Numbered from the stretch's first letter, positions 1 through 11,924 are shown. The stretch: DNA of 64,000 nt from Megaleporinus macrocephalus (GCA_021613375.1 CM038721.1:4660986-4724985), one strand, 5' to 3'. Notes: generated by a model not told the origin, from the sequence alone. Numbers and translations: made by a program.

Positions 1-60
1 CAGGAACTAGTATTGTGCAGGACCCCTTCTAGCCTGAGGAAGTGCGAAAGTGAAGTGGTG

Positions 61-731
61 CGAGTGGAAGTACAAAGTGTGTGTTTCTAATAAAGTGTCC
101 TGTTAGTAAAGGTGTAAGGTGAGTGTTTCTAATAAAGTGGTCAGTGAGTGGAGGTACAAGGTGGGTGTTTTTAATAAAGTGGTCAGTGAGTGGAGGTACA
201 AGGTGGGTGTTTCTATTAAAGTGGCTAGTCAGTGGAAGTACAAAGTGTGTGTTTTTAATAAAGTGGCCTGTTAGTAAAGGTGTAAGGTGAGTGTTTCTAA
301 TAAAGTGTCCAGTAAGTAAAGGTACAAGGTAGGTGTTTATAATAAAGGGGCCAGTTAGTAAATGTGCAAGGTGGGTGTTTCTTATAAAGGGGCCAATAAG
401 TAAAGGTACAAGGTGGGTGTTTCTAATAAAGTGGCCAGTTAGTGAAGGTACAAAGTGTGTGTTTCTAATAAAGTGGCCAGTTAGTAAAAGTACAAGGTGG
501 GTGTTTCCAATAAAGTGGTAAGTTAGTGAAGGTACAAAGTGGGTGTTTCTAATAAAGTGGCCAATTAGTAAAGGTACAAAGTTAGTGTTTTTGATAAAGT
601 GGTCAGTGAGTGGACCTTCTAGGTGGCTGTTTCTAATAAAGTGGCCAATTAGTAAAGGTACAAAGTTAGTGTTTTTAATAAAGTGGTCAGTGAGTGGACC
701 TTCTAGGTGGGTGTTTCTAATAATGTGGCCA
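61..731. repeat. 42-bp minisatellite (about 16 units)
   Basis: Tandem units carry a core TCTAATAAAGTGGCCAGT followed by a variable linker such as AGTGAAGGTACAAAG. Successive cores are 42 bases apart, for example at 421 and 463. Because 42 is divisible by three, some frames stay open with a 14-residue period (VFLIKWPVSKGTRW-like); this is a by-product and not a gene. The unit resembles the interior of the dispersed element at 8,386-8,452 and 14,525-14,580. Confidence 0.9.
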
Positions 732-819
732 GATTTTCCAAGTCAAAGTGTGTATCAAAGTGGGTGCAGGGTCTCCACCACACCCCATAAATGCTTGATT
801 GAACTCTCCAGGATACTCC

Positions 820-1193
820 TCAAACCAACTTGGGCCTGATGTCCACTGTCCTGCTGGAGTATTCAAGCAATGAAACATAGAGGCACTGGCCAGTGACATG
901 TTTCGACAGACCAGTGGACCCAAACCAGAGTCTAGATACAAGGTCACTTGTGTGTTTGCACAGACAGTTCTAGCCAGATGCCGCCGGTCACAATAATTAA
1001 GAACCTGTGGGCGGCCAATGCACTGTCCACCGTGGGTGGTAATGCCTTTCATGATGTAATCCCAGTACACTCGTAACACTGTGGATTCCTGATCAACTTC
1101 GGAAATGCAATGTCCCATATGTCTGGCCCCCACTTTCATGCCTTGTTTGAACTCCATTAGCTCACGTTGGCCAGTGGTCAGCCTCACTCCCAA
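820..1193 (-). pseudogene. Tc1/mariner-like transposase N-terminal fragment
   Basis: On the minus strand this reads like the start of a Tc1-type transposase: the helix-turn-helix region with GMKVGARHMGHCISEVDQES, a GRPQVLNYCDRRHLARTV-like linker, then VCANTQVTL. The frame then runs into unrelated sequence, and no DDE catalytic domain follows. It is a truncated, non-functional relic next to the 42-bp minisatellite. The family call rests on motif similarity by eye. Confidence 0.55.
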
Positions 1194-1852
1194 GGTAACA
1201 CTTCACAGCTTATACAGGGGTGGGCGTTCCCAAGTCCACTAAGGTGATGTCATAATCAATGCACATGCTGCTATTTCATGACTTTCGGCACGTCAGTTTT
1301 TGGCTTTTGCTGTTGGGATCTGGGTGAAGTCTGGGGTTTAAACTGATGTAAACACATGCACACATTTGTTTATTTGTCAGCATTGCTATAAGAAAATATG
1401 TGTTATTATATACGCAAGACTATGTATTTCCTTTTTTACTGAAGTAAGACGTCCCTGAGTAGCGCAGTACGCTGGCAGTGGCTGATGAAGCACTTCGTTT
1501 ATGTCGTATGTGTACGTGTAGCCGGAGGCTCTCATTAAAAATCCCATCAGCTCCTCTGATAGCTGCTGTGAACAAAGCTGAGCTCAGTCCACTCAGAGGT
1601 CAGTGCTGCGACACTCCACAGGAAATTCACCACCCCCCACCACACACCATCCCTCTCTCACACATACACAGAGTCTTCTGAGTCAAACCTGCCCGTGTGA
1701 TATAAACAGTGATACTGTGAAGTGGTTTGAAGTGAAACATTAAAAGACCTTACAGAACTGTTCACAGTGGAGGTGAATGGAACCAGACGTCCACCTCTGA
1801 AAGCCCCTTCAAAGAAAGTTAAGTTACATCACAGCCTGATGTCTGAGACTTG
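1194..1852. other. no recognised gene
   Basis: This is mixed sequence with no coding signal I trust. The stretch at 1,770-1,810 (AGGTGAATGGAACCAGAC) recurs near 44,370-44,390 and so belongs to a dispersed repeat. Confidence 0.5.
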
Positions 1853-2428
1853 GGGTCTGTCTCAAATCCTAGTGAGTGTCTAAGTAGGCTGTCTAGGTAG
1901 CAGCTGTGTAAGTGGCAGTGTTCTCTCCTCATCTCTCCTCATAAAACAGATTACTGAGACGCTCTAGTTAGAGAGAGACTGCGTCACGGCTTGTTTCCGC
2001 CCACTGCAGCAGGCCACCGGTGGTTTAGCTGGTTGCTAAGTTACCAGCCGGCATCCAAAACAATCTGCTAGCATAAATGCTCATGTCTCGAGTATAAAAC
2101 TGCTAAATGGTGAAGGACTCGTTACAGAGTTGATAATAAAAAACAGTTTTGTGTGATTATATGACCAGAAACACATTAAAACTCCAGAGAGAATCAAAAT
2201 AACTCACATTTTAAAACCACTTCACTGCTCCTAGATTAGCCTGTGTTGCATCATGGGATTGTCTTAGTGGCTGAGGAAGTGTTCAATGCTTCTTTAAAAT
2301 CAGGTCTAAATAAGGTTCCTCAGCATGTTTAAGGTATGTAAGTATTGGGACAGTCTACATTTCGTGAGCGCATACTATGACGTAGAATGCTGCCTATGTA
2401 GGAGCTCAGTATGATTTGAGACACACCC
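1853..2428 (+). mobile_element. roughly 580-bp inverted-terminal-repeat element, copy A
   Basis: It starts GGGTCTGTCTCAAATCCTAG and ends with the near-inverse, ATTTGAGACACACCC. It has no coding capacity. The flanking TTG on each side (1,850-1,852 and 2,429-2,431) could be a 3-bp target duplication, but the other copies do not confirm it. It matches the copies at 2,570-3,167 (inverted) and 18,198-18,791 (same orientation) almost throughout. It is probably a non-autonomous DNA transposon; the superfamily is unassigned. Confidence 0.8.
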
Positions 2429-2569
2429 TTGGTTTTCAAAAGGCTTTGGTCTAAAATGTGTTCCTTTCAAATCCGTTCATGCTGGAAAGGTACAAACACT
2501 GGTTTTCAGGTTGTCCAATATTCTACCATCAACGGTCAGAAGACTTGTGTGGGTGATGGTGTAGACATA
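2429..2569. other. spacer between inverted element copies
   Basis: These 141 bases separate the two inverted copies and would form the loop of a hairpin. I see no feature within. Confidence 0.7.
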
Positions 2570-3167
2570 GGGTCTGTCTCAAATCCTACTGATCTCCTAC
2601 ATAGGCAGCATTTTACATCATAGTATGCGCTCCCGACATGTAGACTGTCCCAATTCTTACATACCTTAAACATGCTGACTACTGAGGAACCTTATTTAGA
2701 CCTGATTTTAAGGAAGCATCGAACGCTTCCTCAGCCACTAAGACAATCCCATGATGCAACACAGGCTAATCTAGGAGCAGTGAAGTGGTTTTAAAATGTG
2801 AGTTATTTTGATTCTCTGGAGTTTTAATGTGTTTCTGGTCATATAATCACACAAAACAGTATTTTATTATCAACTCTGTAACGAGTCCTTCACCATTTAG
2901 CAGTTTTATACTCGAGCCATTAGCATTTGTGCTAACGGATTTTTAAGCCACCCTTATTGTTTTGGATGTCGGCTGGTAGCTTAGCAACCAGCTAAACCAC
3001 CGGTGGTGTGCTGCAGTGGGTGGGAACAAGCCGTGACGCAGTCTCTCTCTAACTAGAGCGTCTCAGTAATCTGTTTTATGAGGAGAGATGAGGAGAGAAC
3101 GCTGCTACTTACACAGCTGCTACCTAGACAGCCTACTTAGACACTCACTAGGATTGAGACACAGCCC
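2570..3167 (-). mobile_element. roughly 580-bp inverted-terminal-repeat element, copy B (inverted)
   Basis: This is the reverse complement of copy A along nearly its full length. It begins GGGTCTGTCTCAAATCCTAC and ends ACTAGGATTGAGACACAGCCC. Together with copy A it makes arms of roughly 580-600 bp. Confidence 0.8.
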
Positions 3168-3187
3168 ATGTGGAAACACTGGTGAAG

Positions 3188-3207
3188 TTTTTTTTTTTTT
3201 TTTTTTT
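3188..3207. repeat. poly(T) tract
   Basis: This is an uninterrupted run of about 20 T. It lies just beyond copy B of the inverted element. Confidence 0.9.
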
Positions 3208-3338
3208 AGAACATCTGCTCTCTGCGGGGCACTTTTCACACTGGCTGCTGTTTCAGGTGGTGTGTGAGCTGCGCAGGTGCACTCTGAGAGTGTGCGTGTG
3301 TGTAACACACCAAGCTCATTATATTGCAGGCACTACAA

Positions 3339-3340
<2 letters not shown>

Positions 3341-3382
<42 letters not shown>

Positions 3383-3666
3383 CGTTTTTCCCCTCCCCTC
3401 ACGCCATCTCTCTCTCTGTCTTCCTTCTCTCACTCTATCGTTCTTGCTCTCTTCCTCCCATCATTCTATCTTTCTCTCTCACCCTCTCTCTGTCTCTCTT
3501 TTCTCTCTTCATCCCCTCACTCTCTTTCTCTTTCTTTCTTTCTATCTATCTTTTATTTCTCTTTCACCCTCTCTCTTTCTACCTCAATCTCTCTCTCTCT
3601 CAACCCACTCCATCTTCCTCTCTTACTTCCGTCACTCCATCTTTTCAGCTTTCTTCCTCCCCTCAT

Positions 3667-3705
<39 letters not shown>

Positions 3706-4380
3706 CAATCTCTCCCTCCCTCCCCTCACTCCATCTTTCTCTGTCTTCTTTCACTCACTCCATCGTTCTCGCTCTTTTCCTCTCCTGATTCTATCTTTCT
3801 CTCTCACTCTCAGTCTCTCGCTCTCTTCCAACCACTCCATATTTTCTCCTCCTCTGTTTCTCTCTTTTTTCTCTCTCTTCATCCCTTCACTCTCTTCTTT
3901 CTTTCTATCTTTTATTTCTCTCTCACATTCTTTCTCTCTCTGCCTCCATCTCTCTCTCCTGACTTTGTCTTTTTCTCCTTCTCTGTTTCTCTCTCTCTTT
4001 TCTCTCTCTTCATTCCCTCACTCTCTTTCTCTTTCTTTCTATCTTTTATCTCTTTCACACATTCTTTCTCTCTCTGCCTCCATCTCTCTCTCTCTCTGTC
4101 TCTCTCTGCCTTGATCTCTCTCTCCCTCCCATAACTCCATCTTTATCTGTCTTCTTTCCTCGCTCCATCTTTCCAGCTCTTTTCCTCCTCTCATTCTATT
4201 ATTCTTTCTCTCTCGTTGTCTTTCGCTCTTCCATCTTTCACTCCTTCTATTTCTCCTTCTCTGTTTCTCTCTCTTTTTCCTCTCTCTTCATCCCCACACT
4301 CTCTTTCTTTCTTTTTTTTCTTTCTCTCTCACCATCTCTCACTCTCTGTATCCTTTCTCTCATCTGCCTTTGGTTTTCTC
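3341..4380. repeat. polypyrimidine (TC)n tract, about 1 kb
   Basis: This is nearly pure C/T on the + strand, built from (CT)n with CTTT, CCTC and CATC interruptions. Long Ser/Leu/Phe reading frames here are artefacts of missing stop codons in pyrimidine-only sequence. Such mirror-like homopurine-homopyrimidine DNA can form triplex (H-DNA). Confidence 0.95.
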
Positions 4381-4381
4381 C

Positions 4382-4382
4382 C

Positions 4383-4442
<60 letters not shown>
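4382..4442. repeat. (TATC)n microsatellite
   Basis: About 15 perfect tetranucleotide units lie directly after the polypyrimidine tract. Confidence 0.95.
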
Positions 4443-4443
<1 letters not shown>

Positions 4444-4783
4444 CGGTCATGTAGTTACAGGCGACCTGCTTTGTACGTGAATTTCAGAGGAAAATCAATC
4501 AAATGTGAACTAAACTATAGCCCCCTTAAACAGTTCTAGCTATGACCCCCCTCCCTGTTCCTCCACCCTCCTCACAGCTTGCTTTTTGCTGCACTAGTTT
4601 GTATGAATATGAACTTCATCACCGGGACTGAAGTGTGTCCTGCTGGAGCGGAGAGCGGAGTCTCTGGAGGTTTGAGCCGATGCCGGAGGCTTTCTCTGGT
4701 GTATGAATCCGGAACACGGCAGAGAGAAGCTGATCCAAACACCTTTCACTAATGACCGCTGCAGGCAGAGCATGACTCTGGGC

Positions 4784-4915
4784 GTGTGTGTGTGTGGGTG
4801 TGAGTGTGTGTGTGTGTGTGGGTGTGTGTGTGTTTGTGTGAGTGTGTGTGAGTGTGGGTGTGAGTGTGTGTGTGTGTGTGTGTGTGGTGTGTGTGTGTGT
4901 GTGTGTGTGTGTGTG
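4784..4915. repeat. (GT)n microsatellite with GTGAG/GTGGG interruptions
   Basis: This is alternating GT over about 130 bases. The Cys/Val and His/Thr frames across it are artefacts. Confidence 0.95.
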
Positions 4916-5380
4916 GCTGCAGTAACTTTGCCAGAGTCCCCTTGTTTGGCGTCCTCACCTTGCATACTGTAGGGATGATGACCACTGTTGCCAACTCCTC
5001 AGTGAGGAAAAGCGCTACTGGCTGTCCTGAAAGTCTCTAGAAGTTGTTAAATGATGTAATCGCCTAATTTGCATAATGGTCTATTTGTGTGTATTTGAAG
5101 GAATAACGTTGTGGGAGAGTAAAAAGTGAGTAAAACACTCTAAATATATTATAACTACAAATAAACTCTGAATAAATTAACTTCTTCTGTGGATCCTTTA
5201 TTTGTTGTCTTTGAAATAGGCCGTGTCACACTGAAGAATTTCCCTCTGATCAATAAAGTATCTATCGATCAAACACACATTTATATTTACATCCTGCTCT
5301 GTAGATAGGGGGCGGAATCAGCAGCGACTTTGGGCATGCGCAGTGAGTGTATTGAGTCATGGAGCGGTGAGGGTCTGCTC
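4916..5380. other. no gene; probable retroelement tail near 5,236-5,273
   Basis: Most of this stretch is featureless. AATTTCCCTCTGATCAATAA followed by AGTATCTATC (5,238-5,267) has the form of the 3' tail of fish non-LTR/SINE retroelements. No body of an element precedes it recognisably. Confidence 0.45.
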
Positions 5381-5953
5381 TGTGTTGCTAGCTTGCTATG
5401 TTATTTCTGGTGGTTACTAAGGTGTTGCTATGGTACCCTGATGGTTGATTAGGTGTTGCTAGCTTGCTATGTTATTTCTGGAGGTTACAAAGGCGTTGCA
5501 ATGTGGTTGCTATGCAGTTGCTATGGTACCTTGATGGTTACTGAGGTGTTGCTAGCTTGCTATGTTATTTCTGGTGGTTACAAAGGCGTTCCTATGCGGT
5601 TGCTATGGTACCCTGATGGTTGATTAGGTGTAGCTATGCGGATGCTACGCTTTGGTGTCCCAATTGGTTACTGAGATTTTGCTATGCAGGTGATATGGTA
5701 TCCCAGGTTGTTGCTATGGGGCCCTAGGTGGTTGCTATGTTGTAGCCAGCTTATTAGGTTATTCCTGGCGATTTTTAATGTGTTGCTGTACAGTTGCTAT
5801 GGTATCACTCATGGTTGATAGGGTGTTGCAAGGCTGCTGCTATAACATGCCGATTGGTTGCTAGGCAGTTGCAAGTGTATTTCTAGTGTTTACTAAAGTG
5901 TAGCTATGAGATTGGATTGGTTTCCCATGCGGTTGTTCAGGTGTTGCTAAGCC
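5381..5953. repeat. GTTGCTAT-rich degenerate tandem repeat, block 1
   Basis: Repeated phrases such as GGTTGCTATGGTACCCTGAT and GTTGCTAGCTTGCTATG recur every roughly 80-110 bases with drift. The block includes GATGCTACGCTTTGGTGTCC, which recurs at the end of block 2. Confidence 0.85.
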
Positions 5954-7152
5954 TGACAAACCCCAGACTCATTATCCCCCCTTAACCAAACTTTTCTGTT
6001 GCCACTCTGCATTCTGGTAGGTAGTGTTTTCCTGGCAAATAGTTATTAGTTCTTTTTTTCTTGATAAAAGCATTCTCCTGCCTTTATTTGCCTATGGAGA
6101 CTGTATGACTATGGTGTCAGCAAGCAGTGCTCGTTTTCTTAAACGTGGGTGTCTGACTGCAGCGTGTCGAAACTTGCATCTATTTCACTCCTGCAGAGCA
6201 AAAATAATCAGATCTCCAATAAAACCCACAACAGGAGAACCCATGGAGCTGTAATGCTGAGGAGATGCTGCAGCTAAGGTCAGTAAACACTGGTCACATG
6301 CAGTGGGCGGGAACAAGTCGTGACATAGTCTCTCTCTAACTAGAGCATGTCAAGAATCTGACTGATGAGAAGAGAATTCTACCACTTATACAGCTGGCTA
6401 CAGAGTCAGTGTCTACTTAGGCAGCTCTGCTTGAGACAGACCCAATGTGCTGGGTTTTGTACACTTGTTAGCAGCTGGTGTTGTTGAAACTACTGGAATA
6501 AGGAAGGACATCCACATGCTATTTATAGGGGGTGAGGGGGTGTGGTCTGGGCTGCTCATTTGTCCTGCAGGGAGGCATCTCATCTCCAGAGAACAAAGGA
6601 AAAACTGCTCCCCTGGGAATTCTACCCTGCCGTGTGTGAGCTGGGCTCTGAAGCAGACACACACTTCCAGACCTGGGCTGCTCTTATGCTACCTTCCAGC
6701 ACATTATGAGTTTATTACATCAAACAAAAAAGTCCTTCCCAAGTGGCTCCCCCATGAGTAATCATTTCTTAAACTGCTTTATGAGCCACTATAAGGCCAA
6801 TATTTCTTAAACAGGTTTATAGCTCGCTACGAGGCCAATATCACGGCTTATTTCTGGAGCAGCCTTCCGGAGCGCCTTGTTGGAGTGAAGGCTTTATAGA
6901 AGAAGAAGTTTGTAAAATGGGGCGCCAGTAATCAATGCCCCGCGACCGCGTGTGCGTTATTGCTTCGGTTCGGTTCTCCAGGCCTCGTCTTCTGCTGGGC
7001 TTCCACCGAGGAGGCCAGTATATCTGATACACTGGAATGTGCTGGACGCTCAGAAGGAAAGTGAAGGTTTAGTTTTTCGTGACTGTTGCTTTGAGCGCTG
7101 CTTTATACTGCTGTTTATATTTTATATGTTTTATGTGAAGATTGTTTGTAAT
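5954..7152. other. no recognised gene
   Basis: Apart from the element fragment at 6,293-6,445 I see nothing that can be assigned. Short reading frames here have no family resemblance. Confidence 0.5.
6293..6445 (-). mobile_element. fragment of the roughly 580-bp element
   Basis: This matches about 150 bases at one end of the element, from GCAGTGGGCGGGAACAAG through CTCTCTCTAACTAGAGC to the terminal TTGAGACAGACCC, in copy B orientation. It is truncated on the left. Confidence 0.75.
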
Positions 7153-7496
7153 TGGTTGCTAAGGTGTTGCTATGCAGATGCTATGGTATCTTAGTTGGTT
7201 GCTGAGGTGTTGCTAGCTTGCTATGTTATTTTTGGTGGTTACTAAGGTGTTGCTATGTGGTTGCTATGGTATCCTAGTTGGTTACTGAGGTGTTGCTAGC
7301 TTGCTATGTTATTTCAGGTGGTTACTAAGGTGTTGCTATGTGGTTGCTATGGTAACCTGATGGTTGATTAGGTTTTTGCTAGCTTGCTATGTTATTTCTG
7401 GTGGTTACAAAGGCGTTGCTATACGGTTGCTATGGTACCCTGATGGCTGATTAGGTGTAGTTATGCGGATGCTACGCTTTGGTGTCCCAATTGGTT
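7153..7496. repeat. GTTGCTAT-rich degenerate tandem repeat, block 2
   Basis: This has the same phrases and orientation as block 1 and ends in the same GATGCTACGCTTTGGTGTCC phrase, then passes straight into a TA tract. Blocks 1 and 2 bracket 1.2 kb of unrelated DNA. A weaker relative lies at 54,560-54,745. Confidence 0.85.
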
Positions 7497-7497
7497 G

Positions 7498-7575
<78 letters not shown>
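7498..7575. repeat. (TA)n tract
   Basis: This is about 78 bases of alternating TA with a single ATG interruption. It directly abuts the GTTGCTAT block. Confidence 0.95.
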
Positions 7576-7578
<3 letters not shown>

Positions 7579-8049
7579 TGCCATGGACATGGTTCTATTT
7601 GGATTTATTTCACATAATTTTGAAAATTCATTTATAGAAAACCTTAAATGGACAAATATTAAAATTTTTGGACAGCAATGATACGAGATTACCTGAAACG
7701 TTTGTTTTCTTTTTCTGCCTCCTTTGGCATCAGCAGCATCTCTTATGGGGGTCTTACAGTAATCTAGAGCTTCATTTTTGTACCACGTTGGAAGTGTCTT
7801 GATGAAGTCGTGTGCTGTGTTTGTCTTTGACTACGCAGAGGTTCAGAAGATGTATTTTTAATGAGGTTGCCCTGCACAGTTCTGTACGGTGTCAATAGGT
7901 CACTCGCGCAGCAGCTTCTTCCTGATTTCCACCAAATGCTCTTATTAGTGTAACCATGTTGATTTTTTCTGCTAGACTGTTTTTAAAACATCTCAACATT
8001 CTCTAAACCCAAACACCTCCAAAATCCCTTCACTTACCCTGATAAAGAA

Positions 8050-8452
8050 ACTTTCTGTATCTACACACTCTACACTTCCTGTTCACTTGCAGTTTTCTGT
8101 CTATTATGCTGTTCCATCTTCACTCTGTTCTTTAATGGTCAGGACCCCCACAGTACCAGAGCAGGTGTGTCATTCTCAGTGTATGTTGCGCTGGTATGGG
8201 TGGATCAGACACAGCAGTGCTTCTGGAGTTGTTTAACACCTGAGTATCACTGCTGGACTGGGAATCTTCCACCAACCAAAACTATCCAGCCAACAGTGTC
8301 CTGTGGGCAGCATCCTGTGTCCACTGATGAAGAACTAGAGGAACACAAACTGTGCAGCAGCAGATGAGCTACTGTCTCTGACTTTACATCTACAAGGTGG
8401 ACCAGCAAGTAGTAGGAGTGTCTAATAGAGTGGACAGTGAGTGGACACTATG
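8050..8452. mobile_element. fragment of dispersed inverted-repeat element (14.25-14.87 kb family)
   Basis: This shares long stretches with the complete copy at 14,250-14,875: GGATCAGACACAGCAGTGCT, TCACTGCTGGACTG, ACTGATGAAG and GAGTGGACAGTGAGTGGACA. It lacks the right half. No coding capacity. Confidence 0.75.
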
Positions 8453-10960
8453 GAAAGTCCCAGTATTGGTCATATTTGTGGGTCAAAACTTATATACCAG
8501 CAGCCTTTCATCAGGGTGGGCTCACAGTATACCCCATATTTCAGACTCATGACCTTTTCTGTACAGTGACAAACCCCCCGCTGCTGCCCATCACTGTTAG
8601 CCGGGGCAGCTAATGAGACGTGAAAAAGCAACTGAGATAGAGAAGCGCAGGAGCTGTTCCTCACCGTCTATTAGCATTTCCAACCAGGACAGCCCTAACT
8701 CGAGCACATGTTGGATCTCGCAGGCTTTAATTTGAAACCTTGCTGCTGGAGAAAAAAAGAAAAAGAGCTAACCCTCGCAACAGACACCCTTTCATCCTTG
8801 TTTTTTTGGCGAGCCGTTTGAACGAGAGCAGAGGAATATTCTGCTAGGATCCTTTCTTAATCACGCTGTTGTGGGTTCCTGTCTATCTGTCAAGGCTCTG
8901 CCTCTGACAGGGGGTGTTATTATTCATTACGCTTTGTTGGTGTGCTTCAGCGGGTTTCACACCGCACGGGCCTGAAATCGTGCCGCTCACGGTGTGTTTA
9001 TCAATTCTAATAGAAGCCAAAGCACATAGCTGCAGTAGCAGGCACCATAGCACCGTTTTTGGCCCTACGGCGCCAATCACCGCCCCAAAACTGTGAATGT
9101 CAGGTGCCAAGTGATGGTTTGCTGTATTGCTGTCTTTTTTTTTATTTTATTGTTTTTATGGGGGGTCCTGCCACCCTCAGCTGGTAATGGTCCACACCAG
9201 TGGCGGACGCTGGGAAGTGCATTGTAGACTTACATCATAAAATTAAGTTATGAAATGAGTTTGGGAGAAGGACCACGCCCCAAATTCCTCCTATCAATTA
9301 TGACACGCTCTATAGAAACCACTCCTCTGCCCTCACCTTCTCATAATGAAATTTGCACCCCACCACCTTCCCAGCTCCTCCATCTCTTCCAAAATCGTAC
9401 TTACTCTTCGCTTGGCAATTAGGGGCGGTTTTGGCTTCAAATCCCAGCAGCCGAAGCCACCCAGAACTCCAGACCCAAGTTTCTCAGAGTTCCCCTCCCT
9501 CGCAAAATGGCATTAAACTTGAACAATGAAAAGGTGAAATTAGGTTAAACTGAAACAAAGAAACACCATGAGTGTGTTTTATTTGCACAGTGAACAATGG
9601 AACTGGTCGAGTTCACCAATTAAATACCAAGAAATGGGTTGCAGTTTTGGTTTCGACTTGACTCGCAAACTCGGCGATGGGACTGAAGCTTCCAGGGATT
9701 AAGTGATGGTGTAGATTTCAAATTAGCTGTCAATCGAAACGAGATTCAGCCTTTTGACTGATCAATCATCCTGCAAGAGCTTCACGTTCAGACACACCCA
9801 AATCTCCATTCAGTCTGGTTCCAAACGAACTCCGGAGTGGTTCATTTGTGGTGAGAACATGATTAGGTGTAGGTGTGCTCCACAAGTTTGATCTAAACAT
9901 CTCCTGCAGCCAGGTGTGCTTTGCATTATGAGATGCGGCAGATGGCGTAAACAGAGAACTGGAGAACTGTAGGAGCTAACAGGGCGAGGACAATGAAGCG
10001 AGGTCTCTCTTGGACTAGCAGTGAGGGACGTTGTCTACTTGATGTTTGGAGTGAGCTGGGTGGTCTGCAGGTGGACTGTAGTTTGGTATATTATCAGATT
10101 ATTATTACAGCTATGAACAGATGCTGTCTCTGCCGCTGCTCCGTGATACGCTTTACAAGAAATGTGCAGTAGTTTGGGAAAACCGGATCTTCTTCCTGTG
10201 TTTACTTTCTTGCTCGCACGCCAGATAGCTCTGACCAATCAGAGGAGACAAGGTGCTCACGTTGTTTGTTGGGATGCATTTTGGTGCGTTTGGGTTTTTG
10301 TCTGTGTGAAAAAAAACTTAACCGGAGGAAACGCTCCAAGTACACAAACTCATTAACTGATCCGGATCAGTGAAACCAACTACAGGTGTGAAAACGCCTT
10401 TAGAGAAATTACCACTGGTCCACACAGAGGAACTGGACCGCCACGTTTAACCTATCCATCTGGTAAAGCACTCACATACACCAAGGGTGTAGATTTGCTC
10501 TTGATGTTGGTGGAGACCTATGAATCTATATATATCATTTTTTGCTAGATACTACATGAACTACTGGTACCACACAACAGCTCAATGTCCACTGCTCCTA
10601 TGTGAAGGAGCCAAACACATGCTTTCGCCTCTCATTGACAACCGAAGTTAGACACAGTAAGTCTCATATGACTGGAAAGCATTCCTTTGAGGTTTGGTAA
10701 CAACCAAACGTAGCTACAGAGTCTCACGTGATAGCAGGGAAAGACACAGCCAATCACACTGGCCATATGTGTTACAGGGAGGTAGGACTCGAGTAGAAAG
10801 CATGATTTAACTCTTTCTGCACGTCTAGGTTAATGAGACATTGACAGATTGGGTTTTTTTTTGGATGGGGTCAAATTATTGGTGGGGACAATTCAATAAT
10901 CGCTGGATATTGGTGGAGACACATCCGTCTAAGCTAATTCTATGCCCTTGACATACACTA
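8453..10960. other. no recognised gene; possible conserved non-coding DNA at 8,620-9,110
   Basis: This is 2.5 kb of mostly unique sequence. The part at 8,620-9,110 has balanced composition, TAAT-type homeodomain-like cores and no repeats, so it could be a regulatory element; this is only an impression. The short overlapping frames at 8,883-9,110 on both strands show no family features. Confidence 0.35.
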
Positions 10961-10964
10961 GTGA

Positions 10965-11160
10965 ATACACACTGTGGGGGAGTGAGCACACTTGCCCGAA
11001 GTTGTGGGCAGCCTTATCTACAGCGCCCAGGGAGCAGTTAGGGGGTCGGGTGTCTTACTCAAGGACACTTCAGTCATGTCCTGTGTGTTCAGAGGAGCAG
11101 AACCAACAACCTTTCAATCACAGGCCTGGTCCTCTAAACCACCAGCCCCACGACCGTCCA
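10965..11160 (-). mobile_element. SINE-like dispersed repeat
   Basis: It contains AGTGAGCACACTTGCCCG, GCGCCCAGGGAGCAGTTAG, TTACTCAAGGACACTTCAG and a decayed GAACCAACAACC segment that looks like an inverted B box. It matches the element at 28,990-29,170 closely. This is a common type of repeat in fish genomes. Confidence 0.65.
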
Positions 11161-11496
11161 CATAAATAAAAAAGCAATCAGCTTCAAAGTGCAGTCAGCT
11201 CTTCCTGCCACCACGTTACACTGCAGTAGGTGTACAATCAGCAGCCGGGCGTTAACAAACGCTGCATTTTAATTACAGGCCAGGAACGACGAGTGAAGAC
11301 GCCCTAGTCACGAAACAGCCTGACCTTTTCAGTCTGATGAGTGAGAGAGAGCACTTTAGAACAACTGCCCATTGGTTAGTGGTCCCATAAAACCATTCCA
11401 GTGTGTTGTGCATTGTTTGTGTTGTGCACAGTCTAGTATCAGTCTGGTGTATCTCCACAACAGTGATTTTACCGGAGGGGCCCAAAATAATCCTAA

Positions 11497-11640
11497 TTTT
11501 CAAATTAAAGCAGTCTTGATTTAGCTTAATGAGCAGTCAAAGCAGGTATTAGATGAGAACTGTAAATAATACTGGGTTGTTTATAAAAGGAGAAGCTTGG
11601 AAAGGGTTAAATAAATACACTGACGTATGGAAAAGCTATA
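11497..11640. repeat. dispersed repeat, inverted relative of 45,740-45,885
   Basis: GTATTAGATGAGAACTG, ACTGGGTTGTTTA and GGAAAGGGTTAAATAAATAC match the reverse complement of sequence at 45,740-45,885. The family is unknown. Confidence 0.65.
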
Positions 11641-11774
11641 CTATTTAATATTTAATAATGAGTAAATAAAAGCTTCCTGTCTGAAAAAAATAGCTTAAAT
11701 ATAATAATCTTCCCAAGTGATTATTATTATTGGTTTATAATATCTTAGAATATATTTTTATGTTTATTATTTCA

Positions 11775-11777
<3 letters not shown>

Positions 11778-11819
<42 letters not shown>

Positions 11820-11856
11820 TGCCAACCTGTTCATGATGTACCCCACCTTTGCCTAA

Positions 11857-11920
<64 letters not shown>
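11778..11920. repeat. two (TA)n tracts around a 42-base insert
   Basis: TA repeats at 11,778-11,816 and 11,859-11,920 flank a short non-repetitive segment at 11,817-11,858. Confidence 0.9.
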
Positions 11921-11923
<3 letters not shown>

Positions 11924-11924
11924 C

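Noticed and set aside
3170..4114. Long Ser/Leu-rich reading frames
   Set aside because: Pyrimidine-only sequence has almost no stop codons, so several frames are open at once; no protein family resemblance.
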